A DNA stretch of 64,000 nt from Desulfovibrionaceae bacterium (lineage in GTDB: Bacteria; Desulfobacterota; Desulfovibrionia; Desulfovibrionales; Desulfovibrionaceae), in contig JAQVCS010000002.1 in the NCBI GenBank assembly GCA_028689675.1, forward strand, positions 1-64,000, given 5' to 3'. This document shows, one piece after another, positions 1 to 8,384 of this stretch. The first letter of the stretch is position 1, and each line of letters starts with the position of its first letter. Made by a program: the position numbers and the translations under genes. The notes under the pieces are model-generated. The model saw nothing but the letters and a program-made list of their open reading frames with translations, was not told the origin of the DNA and ran no database searches.

Positions 1-4
1 TTTT

Positions 5-109
5 GCCCTGTGTTCTGTGCCCTACACCCTGTACCCTGTGCCCTGTGCTCTGTACCCTATATCCTCTGCCCTAAGTGCTGTGCCCCGTGTGCTGCATGTT
101 GTACCTGCT
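5..109. repeat. Degenerate 7-bp tandem repeat, about 15 units
   Basis: Reading in steps of seven from position 5, every unit up to 109 resembles RCCCTGT (R is A or G), with substitutions but no change of register. Period 7 is not a multiple of three and I see no convincing reading frame through it, so it is probably non-coding. It lies at the window edge and may continue to the left. Confidence 0.8.
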
Positions 110-154
110 GAACAGGGGCTTGTGCTAAGCAAATAGCCACTGTCGTAGTTTGCG

Positions 155-205
155 CTTCTTCTTCTTCTTCTTCTTCTTCTTCTTCTTCTTCTTCTTCTTC
201 TTCTT
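155..205. repeat. Perfect (CTT)17 trinucleotide microsatellite
   Basis: Seventeen uninterrupted CTT units (GAA on the other strand) occupy 51 bp. The array lies about 200 bp upstream of the predicted glnN promoter and within no gene I can support. Perfect arrays this long are prone to slipped-strand length change. Confidence 0.9.
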
Positions 206-408
206 CTCTGTCATCCCTTTGTGGCGGGCACGATGGGGGCTAAATGAGGGCGGCAAGCATTGAACAGCGCACGGGGCTTTGAGCGCAGGCCGTGCTAAAG
301 CGGGCGGCTGCCCTCTCTCTTGCCTGCTTGAGCAGGTGCTGAAAAAGGGGCGGAGAGGAAATGCTGTCCCACTGGTTTTCTTCCTTTAGCACACCTCTCG
401 CACTACGC
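206..408. other. Intergenic DNA upstream of glnN, no gene seen
   Basis: No supported gene. A short hairpin with CCTGCT and AGCAGG arms lies at about 323-336. The longest open frame here, from 361, runs into glnN out of frame and has no family resemblance. Confidence 0.6.
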
Positions 409-437
409 TTTACTGTTGTGACAAGCTGCGCTATACT
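409..437 (+). promoter_or_regulatory. Predicted sigma-70 promoter of glnN
   Basis: A -35-like TTTACT (409-414), a 17-bp spacer and a -10-like TATACT (432-437) lie about 53 bp upstream of the glnN start. The match is good but purely by sequence. Confidence 0.5.
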
Positions 438-490
438 CCCTGCTTATCTTTTTAGGCTATCCCACCAATGCCCATGGAAGGAGCGTTTTT

Positions 491-2677
491 ATGAGTCTGA
501 TAAGTGCCCGCAGCAGTGCCATACAAGCTATTACCAATTACCGCCCAGAATCTGCTCCGCTAAATTTTGCAGAGACAAAGCCCCAAGACCTTTTTGGCTG
601 CAATGTTTTTGATGACCGCGCCATGCGCCAAAGGCTGCCCAAAAATATCTATCGAGCTTTGCGCAAAACAATAGACAGGGGGGAAAGCCTTGACCCTGCC
701 ATTGCAGATACCGTGGCTGCGGTCATTAAAGACTGGGCTATTGAAAAGGGCGCAACCCATTACACGCATGTTTTTTATCCGCTCACTGGGCAAACCGCTG
801 AAAAACACGACTGTCTTTTGCAGCCCGATGGCGCGGGCGGCGTTATTGCAGAATTTTCTGGCACCATGCTTATCAAGGGCGAGGCCGATGGCTCTTCCTT
901 CCCCTCTGGTGGTTTGCGCTCCACCTTTGAAGCGCGCGGCTATACCGCGTGGGACGTGACCAGCCCCGCCTATATTATGGAAAACCCCAATGGCACTTTT
1001 TTGTGCATACCGTCCATGTTTTTGTCGTGGACAGGGGTTGTGCTTGATAAAAAAACGCCGCTTTTGCGGTCTAATCAGGCTTTGAACCGTGAAGCCCGCC
1101 GCGTGCTGTCTTTGTTTGGTGTGACCTCTTCCTTGCCTGTGGGGCCTTTTGCTGGCCTAGAGCAGGAATATTTTTTGATTGACGGCAATTTTAATTTTGC
1201 CCGCCCCGATGTGCAAATTGCAGGCAGAACGCTGTTTGGCGCCCGCCCTGCCAAGGGGCAGGAATTTAGTGACCAATATTTTGGCGTAATACCACAGCGC
1301 GTGCTTTCGTTTATGATGGAAGCTGAGCGCGAGCTGTACAAGCTGGGCGTGCCTGTCATGACGCGCCATAACGAGGCTGCCCCCAGCCAATATGAAATTG
1401 CCCCCCTGTTTGAAACAGGCAATATTGCTATTGACCATAACCATATCATCATGTCTACGCTGCGCAATGTGGCAAAGCGTTATGGTTTGAAATGTCTACT
1501 GCATGAAAAGCCCTTCCGCGGTATCAATGGCTCGGGCAAGCATTTGAACTATTCTATTGGCAATGCCGAGCTGGGCACGCTGTTCAACCCTGGGGAAACG
1601 CCAGAATCCAATGCCAAATTCTTGGTATTTTGTGCCGCTATGATTCGGGCTGTGCATAAGCACGGCGGTATGCTGCGCGCCACAGTGGCAAGCGCCAGCA
1701 ATGACCATCGACTGGGTGCGCATGAAGCCCCGCCCGCTATCATGTCCATTTTTTTGGGTGACCAGCTTTCTGATGTGTTTGAACAATTCCGCGTGGGGCG
1801 CATTACCGGCAATTCCAAAAAACGCCGTATGATGAGCGTGGGGGTGGATACTTTGCCCCCGCTCAAGGCAGACCCCGGCGACCGCAACCGCACAAGCCCC
1901 ATTGCTTTTACGGGCAATCGCTTTGAATTTCGTGCCGTTGGTTCAAGCCAGTCTGCGGCAGGCCCTCTGACCGCGCTGAACACCATGATGGCAGACTCGC
2001 TCAAGTTTTCTGCCGATTGGCTGGAAGCAAAGCTGGCTGCTGGTCAAAGCCTGAACGATGCTGTGCAAAGTCTGATAAGCCATATTATTGAGGAACATAG
2101 TGCCGTTATTTTTAATGGCGATGGCTATTCCGATATTTGGCATAAGGAAGCAGCCCGCCGTGGCCTGCCCAACCACCGCACTACGCCAGAGGCCATTCCT
2201 GAATATACCCAGCCAGAAACCATAGCCCTGTATGAAGCCATGGGCGTGCTGAACAGAACGGAATTAAAAGCGCGGCATGAAATTCATCTGGAGCAATATT
2301 GCAAAACCGTGCGCACAGAGGCGAATTTGGTGAGCCGCATAGGCAGAACAATTATTGTGCCGGCCGTGGTGCGCTATCAGGGCGAGCTTGCAGCCACCTG
2401 CGTAAGTATGCAGGCAATAGGCAAGACTTTTCGCACGCAAGTCTTGGATGAGGTAACCGAATACCATTGGCATATGCACGATGCCTTAACGCAGCTGGAT
2501 GAGGCTTTGGAAAAAGCCCCCTCTGTGGGAGATTCTTTGGCTCAGGCACAGTTTTATTGTGAAACTATCTTGCCAGCTATGGAATCAGTACGCACTTGGG
2601 CAGATAAATTGGAATTGCGCGTAGCCGATGACTTGTGGCACTTACCCAGTTATCAGGAAATTCTTTTCGGTAAATAA
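491..2677 (+). CDS. glnN: Glutamine synthetase type III (GlnN)
   Basis: Condenses glutamate and ammonia to glutamine with ATP in the cytoplasm, the main ammonia-assimilation step. At 728 residues it matches the long type III class (about 700-730) rather than type I (about 470). Visible type III features are the N-terminal [12 protein letters not shown] segment, LEQEYFLID for the first metal ligands, [14 protein letters not shown] in the middle, and [13 protein letters not shown] followed by [15 protein letters not shown] purine-rich Shine-Dalgarno stretch at about 479-484 supports this ATG. It is monocistronic, with a promoter upstream and a terminator just after the stop. No GlnB or GlnK gene is adjacent. 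Confidence 0.96.
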   Translation: MSLISARSSAIQAITNYRPESAPLNFAETKPQDLFGCNVFDDRAMRQRLPKNIYRALRKTIDRGESLDPAIADTVAAVIKDWAIEKGATHYTHVFYPLTGQTAEKHDCLLQPDGAGGVIAEFSGTMLIKGEADGSSFPSGGLRSTFEARGYTAWDVTSPAYIMENPNGTFLCIPSMFLSWTGVVLDKKTPLLRSNQALNREARRVLSLFGVTSSLPVGPFAGLEQEYFLIDGNFNFARPDVQIAGRTLFGARPAKGQEFSDQYFGVIPQRVLSFMMEAERELYKLGVPVMTRHNEAAPSQYEIAPLFETGNIAIDHNHIIMSTLRNVAKRYGLKCLLHEKPFRGINGSGKHLNYSIGNAELGTLFNPGETPESNAKFLVFCAAMIRAVHKHGGMLRATVASASNDHRLGAHEAPPAIMSIFLGDQLSDVFEQFRVGRITGNSKKRRMMSVGVDTLPPLKADPGDRNRTSPIAFTGNRFEFRAVGSSQSAAGPLTALNTMMADSLKFSADWLEAKLAAGQSLNDAVQSLISHIIEEHSAVIFNGDGYSDIWHKEAARRGLPNHRTTPEAIPEYTQPETIALYEAMGVLNRTELKARHEIHLEQYCKTVRTEANLVSRIGRTIIVPAVVRYQGELAATCVSMQAIGKTFRTQVLDEVTEYHWHMHDALTQLDEALEKAPSVGDSLAQAQFYCETILPAMESVRTWADKLELRVADDLWHLPSYQEILFGK

Positions 2678-2686
2678 ACATGAAAT

Positions 2687-2713
2687 AGGGGCAGAGCATT
2701 CTGCCCTTTTTTT
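2687..2713 (+). terminator. Rho-independent terminator of glnN
   Basis: A 7-bp stem GGGCAGA/TCTGCCC with loop GCAT (2689-2706) is followed by seven T, 10 bp after the glnN stop. Confidence 0.9.
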
Positions 2714-3021
2714 ATGCAAAATTCTCTGTGCTGTGGCGTGCTGGAATCGGCACCAAGCGCGTTCTCTCTGGCTTTTGGCAGGGGAAGAAGCCGCATTTTA
2801 GCTTGTGCAGCATTACCTGTTTTTATACATAAAGAAGATTGTCAGGAAGGGGATTTTTTTAAAATAAAATGCAAATTTTGTAAAAAAATACTGTTTACGC
2901 CCCATATTTTTTTCGGTATACCACAAAAGGTCTACAGCAAAGCCTTGGGTCACGCTGCTTTTTTTGCTGTTATTACCATAATAGTATGAAATAATTATTT
3001 TTAACAAAAATGAGAAAAAAT
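2714..3021. other. AT-rich intergenic region between glnN and ddh
   Basis: About 300 bp with no supported gene. The stretch 2860-3020 is strongly AT-rich and presumably holds the ddh promoter. Weak -35/-10-like pairs can be found around 2960-2990, but none is convincing. Confidence 0.5.
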
Positions 3022-3945
3022 ATGAAGAAATTTACTGTAGCCATACATAGTTTTGGCAATATTGGCCACCGCGCTTTAGAAGCCGCCCTTGCCGCTCCCG
3101 ACTGCGAATGCCTTGGGGTTATTCGCCGTGCCAGCTCTTTGGGGCAAGATGCTCACGCCCTGCGCGGTGTGCAAGATTATCCCAGCTTAGAAGCCTTGCA
3201 GGAAGCCAAGGGCAAGCCCGATGTGGTCATTGTGTGCGGCCCTTCGCGCACTGTGCCCGCCACGGCCGCAGCGCTTTTGGCCAAGGGCTGCAATACTGTA
3301 GACAGCTTTGATATTCATGGGGAAATTTCTGCTACTGTGGCCTCATTGCATCAGGCTGCTGTGCAGGGCGGGGTCAGCGCCATTACGGCTGCTGGCTGGG
3401 ACCCCGGCACCGATTCTGTAATGCGCGCGCTGTTTGAAGCCATGGCGCCCGTGGGTTCAACCTTTACAAACTTTGGCCGCGGTCGTTCCATGGGGCATTC
3501 TGTGGCAGCGCGCGCTATTGAAGGCATTGCCGACGCAACAGCCATCACCATTCCTATGGGCGGTGGGCGCCATTCGCGCCTTGTGTATGTGGTGCTGGAA
3601 GCGGGGCAGGATTTTGAAACGGTAAAGGCGCGCCTGAAGGCTGATGATTATTTTGCCCATGATGAGCTTACCGTACGCCAATGTGCCGACAAGGCGGAAT
3701 TGGCCTTGGTGGCAGACCAGTCCCACGGTGTGCTTATGGAGCGCACAGGGGCTTCTGGCATGACAGATAACCAGATATTGCAATTTGATATGCGCATCAA
3801 TAACCCCGCCCTGACAGGGCAGGTGTTGCTTTCCTGCGCCCGCGCGGCAACGCGCATGGAAGCGGGTTGCTATACCCTTATCGACATCCCGCCTGTCAAG
3901 CTGCTGCCGGGTGAGCGTATGAACCACATCAAGCGCTTTGTATAA
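3022..3945 (+). CDS. ddh: meso-Diaminopimelate D-dehydrogenase
   Basis: NADPH-dependent, one-step conversion of L-tetrahydrodipicolinate plus ammonia to meso-diaminopimelate, feeding peptidoglycan and lysine. Seen: a dinucleotide-binding start VAIHSFGNIGHRAL, CGPS, NTVDSFDIH, GWDPGTDS, FGRGRSMGHS and a C-terminal LERTGASG-like stretch (MERTGASGMTDNQ), all typical of Ddh. The product is 307 residues from this ATG, which places the Rossmann fold at the family's usual position. An in-frame ATG at 3010 would add four residues. Neither start has a clear Shine-Dalgarno sequence. It stands alone between terminators, not with dap or lys genes. Confidence 0.92.
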   Translation: MKKFTVAIHSFGNIGHRALEAALAAPDCECLGVIRRASSLGQDAHALRGVQDYPSLEALQEAKGKPDVVIVCGPSRTVPATAAALLAKGCNTVDSFDIHGEISATVASLHQAAVQGGVSAITAAGWDPGTDSVMRALFEAMAPVGSTFTNFGRGRSMGHSVAARAIEGIADATAITIPMGGGRHSRLVYVVLEAGQDFETVKARLKADDYFAHDELTVRQCADKAELALVADQSHGVLMERTGASGMTDNQILQFDMRINNPALTGQVLLSCARAATRMEAGCYTLIDIPPVKLLPGERMNHIKRFV

Positions 3946-3968
3946 GCTTTGCGCTGACTTGTTGTAGA

Positions 3969-4004
3969 AAAAAGCGGGCTGTGCAGACAGTCCGCTTTTT
4001 TGCA
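3969..4004. terminator. Bidirectional terminator between ddh and the CI-like gene
   Basis: AAAAAAGCGG...CCGCTTTTTT arms flank a GCAG loop with one G-T pair. A and T runs on either side allow it to end both converging transcripts. Confidence 0.85.
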
Positions 4005-4769
4005 TTAAATACGCTTTTGTATGATAATTACAGGGGCAAGGCAACGCACGCTGTCTGCGGCTATGGTTTCTTCAAAAAAAGACGCCCCATCCGCAGTGCA
4101 GCCGCGCAGGCAAATATGGCGGCTATCGGCATAGCCCACCCACAGGCGCATGCTGGCGCTGCCGTCTTTGCATTGCACAAACAGGGCTTCCTCCTTGCGG
4201 GGCAAAGCATGCGGGTTGCAATAGGCTATATTGCCCGCAAAAAAGCCCAGCGCCGCGTAGCTGTTGTCACTGGCCTGAATGGCAAGCCAGCGCGCATCAA
4301 TATGCGGCACAGCATGGTGCAGCCCCAAGGTTGCTGGCTGCGCCCAAGAGCCTTTGCCAAGCATGGTGAGCACAGGCATTAAAACCTCTTGTGTTGTGGG
4401 CTCGGCAAGAAAAGGCTGCTCGCCTGTGGGCGCTATGCGGTAAGAAGCGGGCACGGCTTGCTCGGGGGCTTTTGTGCCTGCCTGCGTGGCGGCAAAAGGT
4501 GAGCCCTCCCCAAAAAGCAGCCACTGCGGGTTGAGCCCCAAAACGCGCCCTATAATTTCCAAATCGCCAGCATTGGGGCGCTGCCCGCGTGCCCAAGCAT
4601 TCCATTTTTTCGGAGTCACCCCCAAAAATTTTTCAGCAGCAACAGGGCTGAATTTGCCCAGTCTGCCCGCAGGAATACGTTCACTGACCAAGGTGTGAAT
4701 CAGCTCAAATTGCTGCTGCCATGTTGGTTCGGCAGTGTGGCTTTGGCTTTGCGGTGCGAGGTCATGCAT
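4005..4769 (-). CDS. CI-like helix-turn-helix repressor with S24-like C-terminal domain
   Basis: A 254-residue DNA-binding regulator. Residues about 20-85 form a phage-CI type helix-turn-helix (AEKFLGVTPKKWNAWARGQRP, then a glycine- and leucine-rich segment ending in WLLFGEG). Residues about 130-254 resemble the C-terminal S24/LexA-like fold, with SDNSYAALGFFAGN where active members have a GDSM.P..G.. motif. The altered motif makes self-cleavage doubtful, so it may be a non-cleaving oligomerisation domain. GGA at about 10 bp upstream acts as ribosome-binding site. It diverges from a small HTH gene, a layout recalling CI/Cro switches, but no phage structural genes are nearby. Confidence 0.75.
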   Translation of the reverse strand: MHDLAPQSQSHTAEPTWQQQFELIHTLVSERIPAGRLGKFSPVAAEKFLGVTPKKWNAWARGQRPNAGDLEIIGRVLGLNPQWLLFGEGSPFAATQAGTKAPEQAVPASYRIAPTGEQPFLAEPTTQEVLMPVLTMLGKGSWAQPATLGLHHAVPHIDARWLAIQASDNSYAALGFFAGNIAYCNPHALPRKEEALFVQCKDGSASMRLWVGYADSRHICLRGCTADGASFFEETIAADSVRCLAPVIIIQKRI

Positions 4770-4866
4770 GGGGCTTGTCCTTAAGGAATAAATTTTCTAT
4801 AAAGGGAGTGATTTGTCTTTTTAAGTGAATTTTTTTTCTTTATTTACATCAAGCGGGGTGGTGCAA

Positions 4867-5142
4867 ATGTGTATGTCATATAGCCTAACACCAATGACAT
4901 TGAGCAGGCAAGAACAGTTTATGGTGTGGATGCAGCGCAATAAGGTTACCTTCAAAATGATAGCTGAATACATTGGTGTAAACCCCGTGAGCGCGGGTAG
5001 GCTGTGCAGGGCAGAACATGCCCCAAGCCTGCGCGTGCTACAGCTTGCTGCTATGGGCATACCCCGAGCCTTGCTGCCCAGCCCTCTTGATATCCCTCCA
5101 GGCCCCAAACCGAAGCATAGAAAAAAGAAAAATACTGCATAG
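4867..5142 (+). CDS. Small helix-turn-helix protein, divergent from the CI-like gene
   Basis: About 91 residues with a plausible HTH in the middle (FMVWMQRNKVTFKMIAEYIG, then NPVSAGRLCRAEHAP) and a basic, proline-rich tail ending KHRKKKNTA. I do not recognise a named family. Starts at 4867, 4873 or 4894 are all possible. The GGGGTGG stretch at about 4855-4861 favours 4867 or 4873. Placement back to back with the CI-like repressor suggests it is the repressor's target or antagonist, but that is inference. Confidence 0.55.
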   Translation: MCMSYSLTPMTLSRQEQFMVWMQRNKVTFKMIAEYIGVNPVSAGRLCRAEHAPSLRVLQLAAMGIPRALLPSPLDIPPGPKPKHRKKKNTA

Positions 5143-5438
5143 CATGGTAGAATATTTTCTTTTAATATGGCGAAAAAGACAATAATGGCACCTAGGATTT
5201 TCACTAGTATTCAGAATTATTTCTTGGTATATTTACGTTCTTTTGTTATGCTTGTTGTACCTTTTTTATGTGGCAGCGCACCTAAGCTGTGCAGGGGCAA
5301 AGGAGAAAATGCTGTGCCCTCTTTTGAGCAAAATTATTTGCTCACACAAAGTGCGCGAGATAAGCATAACAGGGTGTTTGGGCAAGCAAAAAGTATCTCC
5401 CAAAGCAAATAAATGGCGCTGTTTGAATGTGCAAACAG
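5143..5438. other. Intergenic DNA ahead of the lactate operon
   Basis: AT-rich with no supported gene. The open frame 5167-5412 has no ribosome-binding site or family resemblance. It contains a perfect dyad: 8-bp arms TGAGCAAA (5325-5332) and TTTGCTCA (5337-5344) around ATTA. Confidence 0.5.
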
Positions 5439-5495
5439 TATAATGTCTCTTTACAAAAAAAGATTTTTTTGGTTATTCAAATGAATTGAACAACC
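5421..5495 (+). promoter_or_regulatory. Candidate promoter and two operator-like dyads of the lactate operon
   Basis: A perfect -10 TATAAT sits at 5439-5444 with no -35 match at the right distance. In its place is a dyad, GTTTG (5421-5425) and CAAAC (5432-5436). A second, longer dyad lies downstream of the expected start point: GGTTATTCAA (5471-5480) and TTGAACAACC (5486-5495), symmetrical except for one position. The pattern suggests an activator-dependent promoter plus a downstream repressor site. I saw no TGGCAC-N5-TTGC sigma-54 motif. Confidence 0.4.
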
Positions 5496-5547
5496 AATGA
5501 ACTCCATTTTTTGTATAGCCTACCCTCAACCAGCATAGGAGGCCCCC

Positions 5548-6933
5548 ATGCTTAGCGCAGCGTTAATAAAAGATTTTGAAGCGCTTCTCGGCAAACAAAA
5601 TGTTTTCAGTGATGAAGCTGATTTGCAAAGTTATTCTTATGATTCTGCCGTATTAAATCCTGTTGTGCCTGCTCTTGTGGTGCGCCCCACCAGCACAGAA
5701 CTGCTGGGTCGTTGTGTAAAAATGCTGTATGATAACGGCATTCCCATGACGGTTCGTGGCGCTGGCACCAACCTTTCTGGCGGCACAATTCCCGATAAAA
5801 GCGACACCGTCGTTATTTTGACCAATGCCCTGACCCGCATTTTGGAAATTAACGAAAATGATCTTTATGCTGTGGTTGAGCCCGGTGTGGTAACAGCACA
5901 ATTTGCTGCTGAAGTTGCCAAGCGCAAGCTTTTTTACCCCCCAGACCCCGGTTCTCAGGCTGTTTCTACCATTGCTGGCAATATTGCAGAAAATGCTGGC
6001 GGCCTGCGCGGCTTAAAATATGGCGTGACCAAAGATTATGTCATGGGCATTGAATTTTTTGATGCCACTGGCGAAGTGGTCAAATCGGGCTCGCGCACAG
6101 TCAAGTGTGTGACTGGCTACAACCTTGCTGGCATGATGGTGCAGTCTGAAGGCACGCTGGGCGTGATTTCTCAGGCTATTTTAAAGCTCGTGCCCCCGCC
6201 CAAGGCTTCCAAGGCCTTGGTTGCCGAATTTAATGATGTGCAGGACGCCGCCGACGCTGTTGCTGGCATTATTGCCGCCCACGTTGTGCCCTGTACCTTG
6301 GAATTTTTAGATAATAACACCATTGTGCGCGTGGATGATTACACCAAGGCTGGCTTGAACCGTGACGCTGCCGCCATTTTGCTTATTGAAGTGGATGGCC
6401 ACCCCGCACAGGTTGCTGACGAAGCCGAAGTGGTGGAGCGCGTGCTTAAGCAGTGCAAGGCCTCTGCTGTTATTGTGGCCAAAGACGAAGCCGAAAAATT
6501 CAAGCTGTGGGAAGCCCGCCGTCAGGCTCTGCCTGTGCTGGCGCGCTGCCGCCCCACCACCGTGCTGGAAGATGCCACCGTGCCGCGTTCGCAAATTCCT
6601 GCCATGATGAAGGCTTTGGGGCAAATTGCCAGCAAATATAAGCTGGAAATGGGCACCTTTGGTCATGCTGGTGATGGCAATTTGCACCCCACCATTTTGT
6701 GCGACCGCCGCGATGCAGAAGAATTCAAGCGTGTTGAAGCCGCTGTGGATGAAATCTTTAACGTGGCACTGAGCTTGGGCGGCACGCTTTCTGGCGAGCA
6801 CGGCATTGGCACAGCCAAGGCAAAGTGGATGGAAAAAGAAACCTCTCGCGGTACCATCATGTTCTCTAAGCGTCTGCGCAAGGCACTCGATCCCAAGGGT
6901 TTGCTGAACCCCACCAAGATGATAGGCATCTAA
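5548..6933 (+). CDS. FAD-linked D-lactate dehydrogenase (GlcD/Dld family)
   Basis: Oxidises D-lactate (or a similar 2-hydroxy acid) to pyruvate, passing electrons to the Fe-S subunit encoded next. Seen in 461 residues: an FAD-binding PCMH domain (RGAGTNLSGGTIP, then PDPGSQAVSTIAGNIAENAGG) in the first half, and an FAD-oxidase C-terminal domain with GHAGDGNLHP and LSGEHGIG near the end. AGGAGG lies just before the ATG. Genes of this type next to an Fe-S partner, LldG and LldEF form the organic-acid oxidation cluster of Desulfovibrio. Glycolate as substrate cannot be excluded from sequence. Confidence 0.9.
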   Translation: MLSAALIKDFEALLGKQNVFSDEADLQSYSYDSAVLNPVVPALVVRPTSTELLGRCVKMLYDNGIPMTVRGAGTNLSGGTIPDKSDTVVILTNALTRILEINENDLYAVVEPGVVTAQFAAEVAKRKLFYPPDPGSQAVSTIAGNIAENAGGLRGLKYGVTKDYVMGIEFFDATGEVVKSGSRTVKCVTGYNLAGMMVQSEGTLGVISQAILKLVPPPKASKALVAEFNDVQDAADAVAGIIAAHVVPCTLEFLDNNTIVRVDDYTKAGLNRDAAAILLIEVDGHPAQVADEAEVVERVLKQCKASAVIVAKDEAEKFKLWEARRQALPVLARCRPTTVLEDATVPRSQIPAMMKALGQIASKYKLEMGTFGHAGDGNLHPTILCDRRDAEEFKRVEAAVDEIFNVALSLGGTLSGEHGIGTAKAKWMEKETSRGTIMFSKRLRKALDPKGLLNPTKMIGI

Positions 6934-7032
6934 AAGAGCGGCGGCGCAGGCCTGTGCTGTGTGCCGCGCACTTTCTGATGCTGCCCCTGTGTGGAGCAAA
7001 AAGCAAAATTCTACGGAATCGAGGAGCTTGAA

Positions 7033-8328
7033 ATGAGCGATTTAAATAGCCTTGCCCAGAAGTTGATGACTCTGGATGACAGCCTTTCCAGCTGTATGCG
7101 TTGCGGCATGTGTCAGGCTGTGTGCCCCATGTTTGGCGCAACCATGATGGAAGCTGACGTGGCACGCGGCAAAGTGGTGCTGGTCAGCAACCTTGCCCAT
7201 AAATTGATTGAAGACCCCAAGGCCGTTGCCGATAAGCTGGGGCGCTGCCTTTTGTGCGGCTCTTGCCAAGCCAACTGCCCCTCTGGCGTGCCGCTTATGG
7301 ATATTTTCATGACGGCGCGTGAAATTGTTTACACCTACATTGGCCTGCACCCGCTGAAAAAATTGATTTTCCGCTATTTGCTGGCTTCGCCCGGCTTGTT
7401 TAACCTGAGCATGCGCTTTGGTGCACCTTGTCAGGGCTTGCTGTTCAAAAGCAAAAATAATGTGCAGCAAACCAGCGCAGCCCCTCTGCTGGACAGCATT
7501 TTGGGTGCGCGCCATATTCGCCGCCTTGCCCCTAAATCTTTATATGCCATTGAAGGCGCGCTGGATGAACCCGCGGGCGCTTCGGGCATTAAGGTAGCCT
7601 TTTACCCCGGCTGCATGGGCGATAAATTCTATGTGGATATGGCTCGTGCCTGCCTTAAAGTGCTGCGCCATCATGGCGTGGGCATTTATATGCCCAAAGG
7701 CTTTGCCTGCTGTGGCATACCCGCGCTTTCTTCTGGCGATGTGGAAGGCATGACCAAAGAAATGGCCGTGAGCTTAGGGCTGTTTGACAAAGGTCAATTT
7801 GACTATGTTATTACGCCTTGCTCTTCCTGCACCTCCACTATTAAGGAGCTGTGGGTCAAATATGCAGACCGCATCAGCCCCGAAGCCAAGGCGCAGGCAG
7901 AGGCTCTTTCGGCAAAAACAATGGATATTAACGACTTCCTTATTAATGTGTTGCATGTTAGCATGCAGGGCAAGCCCGAAGCCGAGCGCGAAGCTGTGAC
8001 CTATCACGATTCCTGCCACTTAAAGAAATCGCTGGGCGTGTTCAAAGAGCCCCGTGCTGTGGTGGAACTAAACCCGCATTATAAAATTACCGAAATGGCT
8101 GAAGCTGACCGCTGCTGCGGTTGCGGCGGCTCATTTAACCTGTTCCACTATGACCTTTCCCGCCAGATTGGTCAGCGCAAGCGTAACAATGTGGTGGCAA
8201 GCGGTGCCAAAATTGTGGCCGCAGGCTGCCCCGCCTGCATGATGCAGCTTGAAGACGTTCTTTCACAGAATGGTGACCCGGTTCGCGTGAAGCATGTTGT
8301 TGAATTATATGCCGAGTCGCTGGATTAG
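7033..8328 (+). CDS. Fe-S subunit of the lactate/glycolate dehydrogenase (GlcF-like)
   Basis: 431 residues. Two 4Fe-4S motifs lie near the N-terminus (CMRCGMCQAVCP at about 22-33 and CLLCGSCQANCP at about 71-82). Two CCG (cysteine-rich) domains follow, the first with YPGC and CCGIP, the second with DSCH and CCGCGGSF. It should relay electrons from the flavoprotein upstream to the membrane pool. The GAGGAG at 7021-7026 fixes the ATG at 7033; an in-frame ATG at 6991 lacks such a site. The gap to the upstream gene is 99 bp. Confidence 0.9.
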   Translation: MSDLNSLAQKLMTLDDSLSSCMRCGMCQAVCPMFGATMMEADVARGKVVLVSNLAHKLIEDPKAVADKLGRCLLCGSCQANCPSGVPLMDIFMTAREIVYTYIGLHPLKKLIFRYLLASPGLFNLSMRFGAPCQGLLFKSKNNVQQTSAAPLLDSILGARHIRRLAPKSLYAIEGALDEPAGASGIKVAFYPGCMGDKFYVDMARACLKVLRHHGVGIYMPKGFACCGIPALSSGDVEGMTKEMAVSLGLFDKGQFDYVITPCSSCTSTIKELWVKYADRISPEAKAQAEALSAKTMDINDFLINVLHVSMQGKPEAEREAVTYHDSCHLKKSLGVFKEPRAVVELNPHYKITEMAEADRCCGCGGSFNLFHYDLSRQIGQRKRNNVVASGAKIVAAGCPACMMQLEDVLSQNGDPVRVKHVVELYAESLD

Positions 8329-8340
8329 TTGCTGAAAATA

Positions 8341-8365
8341 CTGCCCGAGGCTTTCCCTCGGGCAG
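8341..8365 (+). other. Intercistronic hairpin
   Basis: Perfect 10-bp stem CTGCCCGAGG (8341-8350) and CCTCGGGCAG (8356-8365) with a 5-nt loop, no T tract. It lies between the GlcF-like gene and lldG just before the lldG ribosome-binding site, and is more likely an mRNA-stability or processing element than a terminator. Confidence 0.7.
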
Positions 8366-8384
8366 CCCTTACAGGAGAGTATAT

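Noticed and set aside
2714..2989. Open frame after the glnN terminator
   Set aside because: Begins right at the terminator T run, has no ribosome-binding site, and its composition follows the AT-rich spacer.
5167..5412. 81-codon frame before the lactate operon
   Set aside because: No ribosome-binding site or recognisable domain, and it lies in AT-rich regulatory DNA.
5250..5547. Sigma-54 promoter for the lactate operon
   Set aside because: Looked for TGGCAC-N5-TTGC on the plus strand; no acceptable match.
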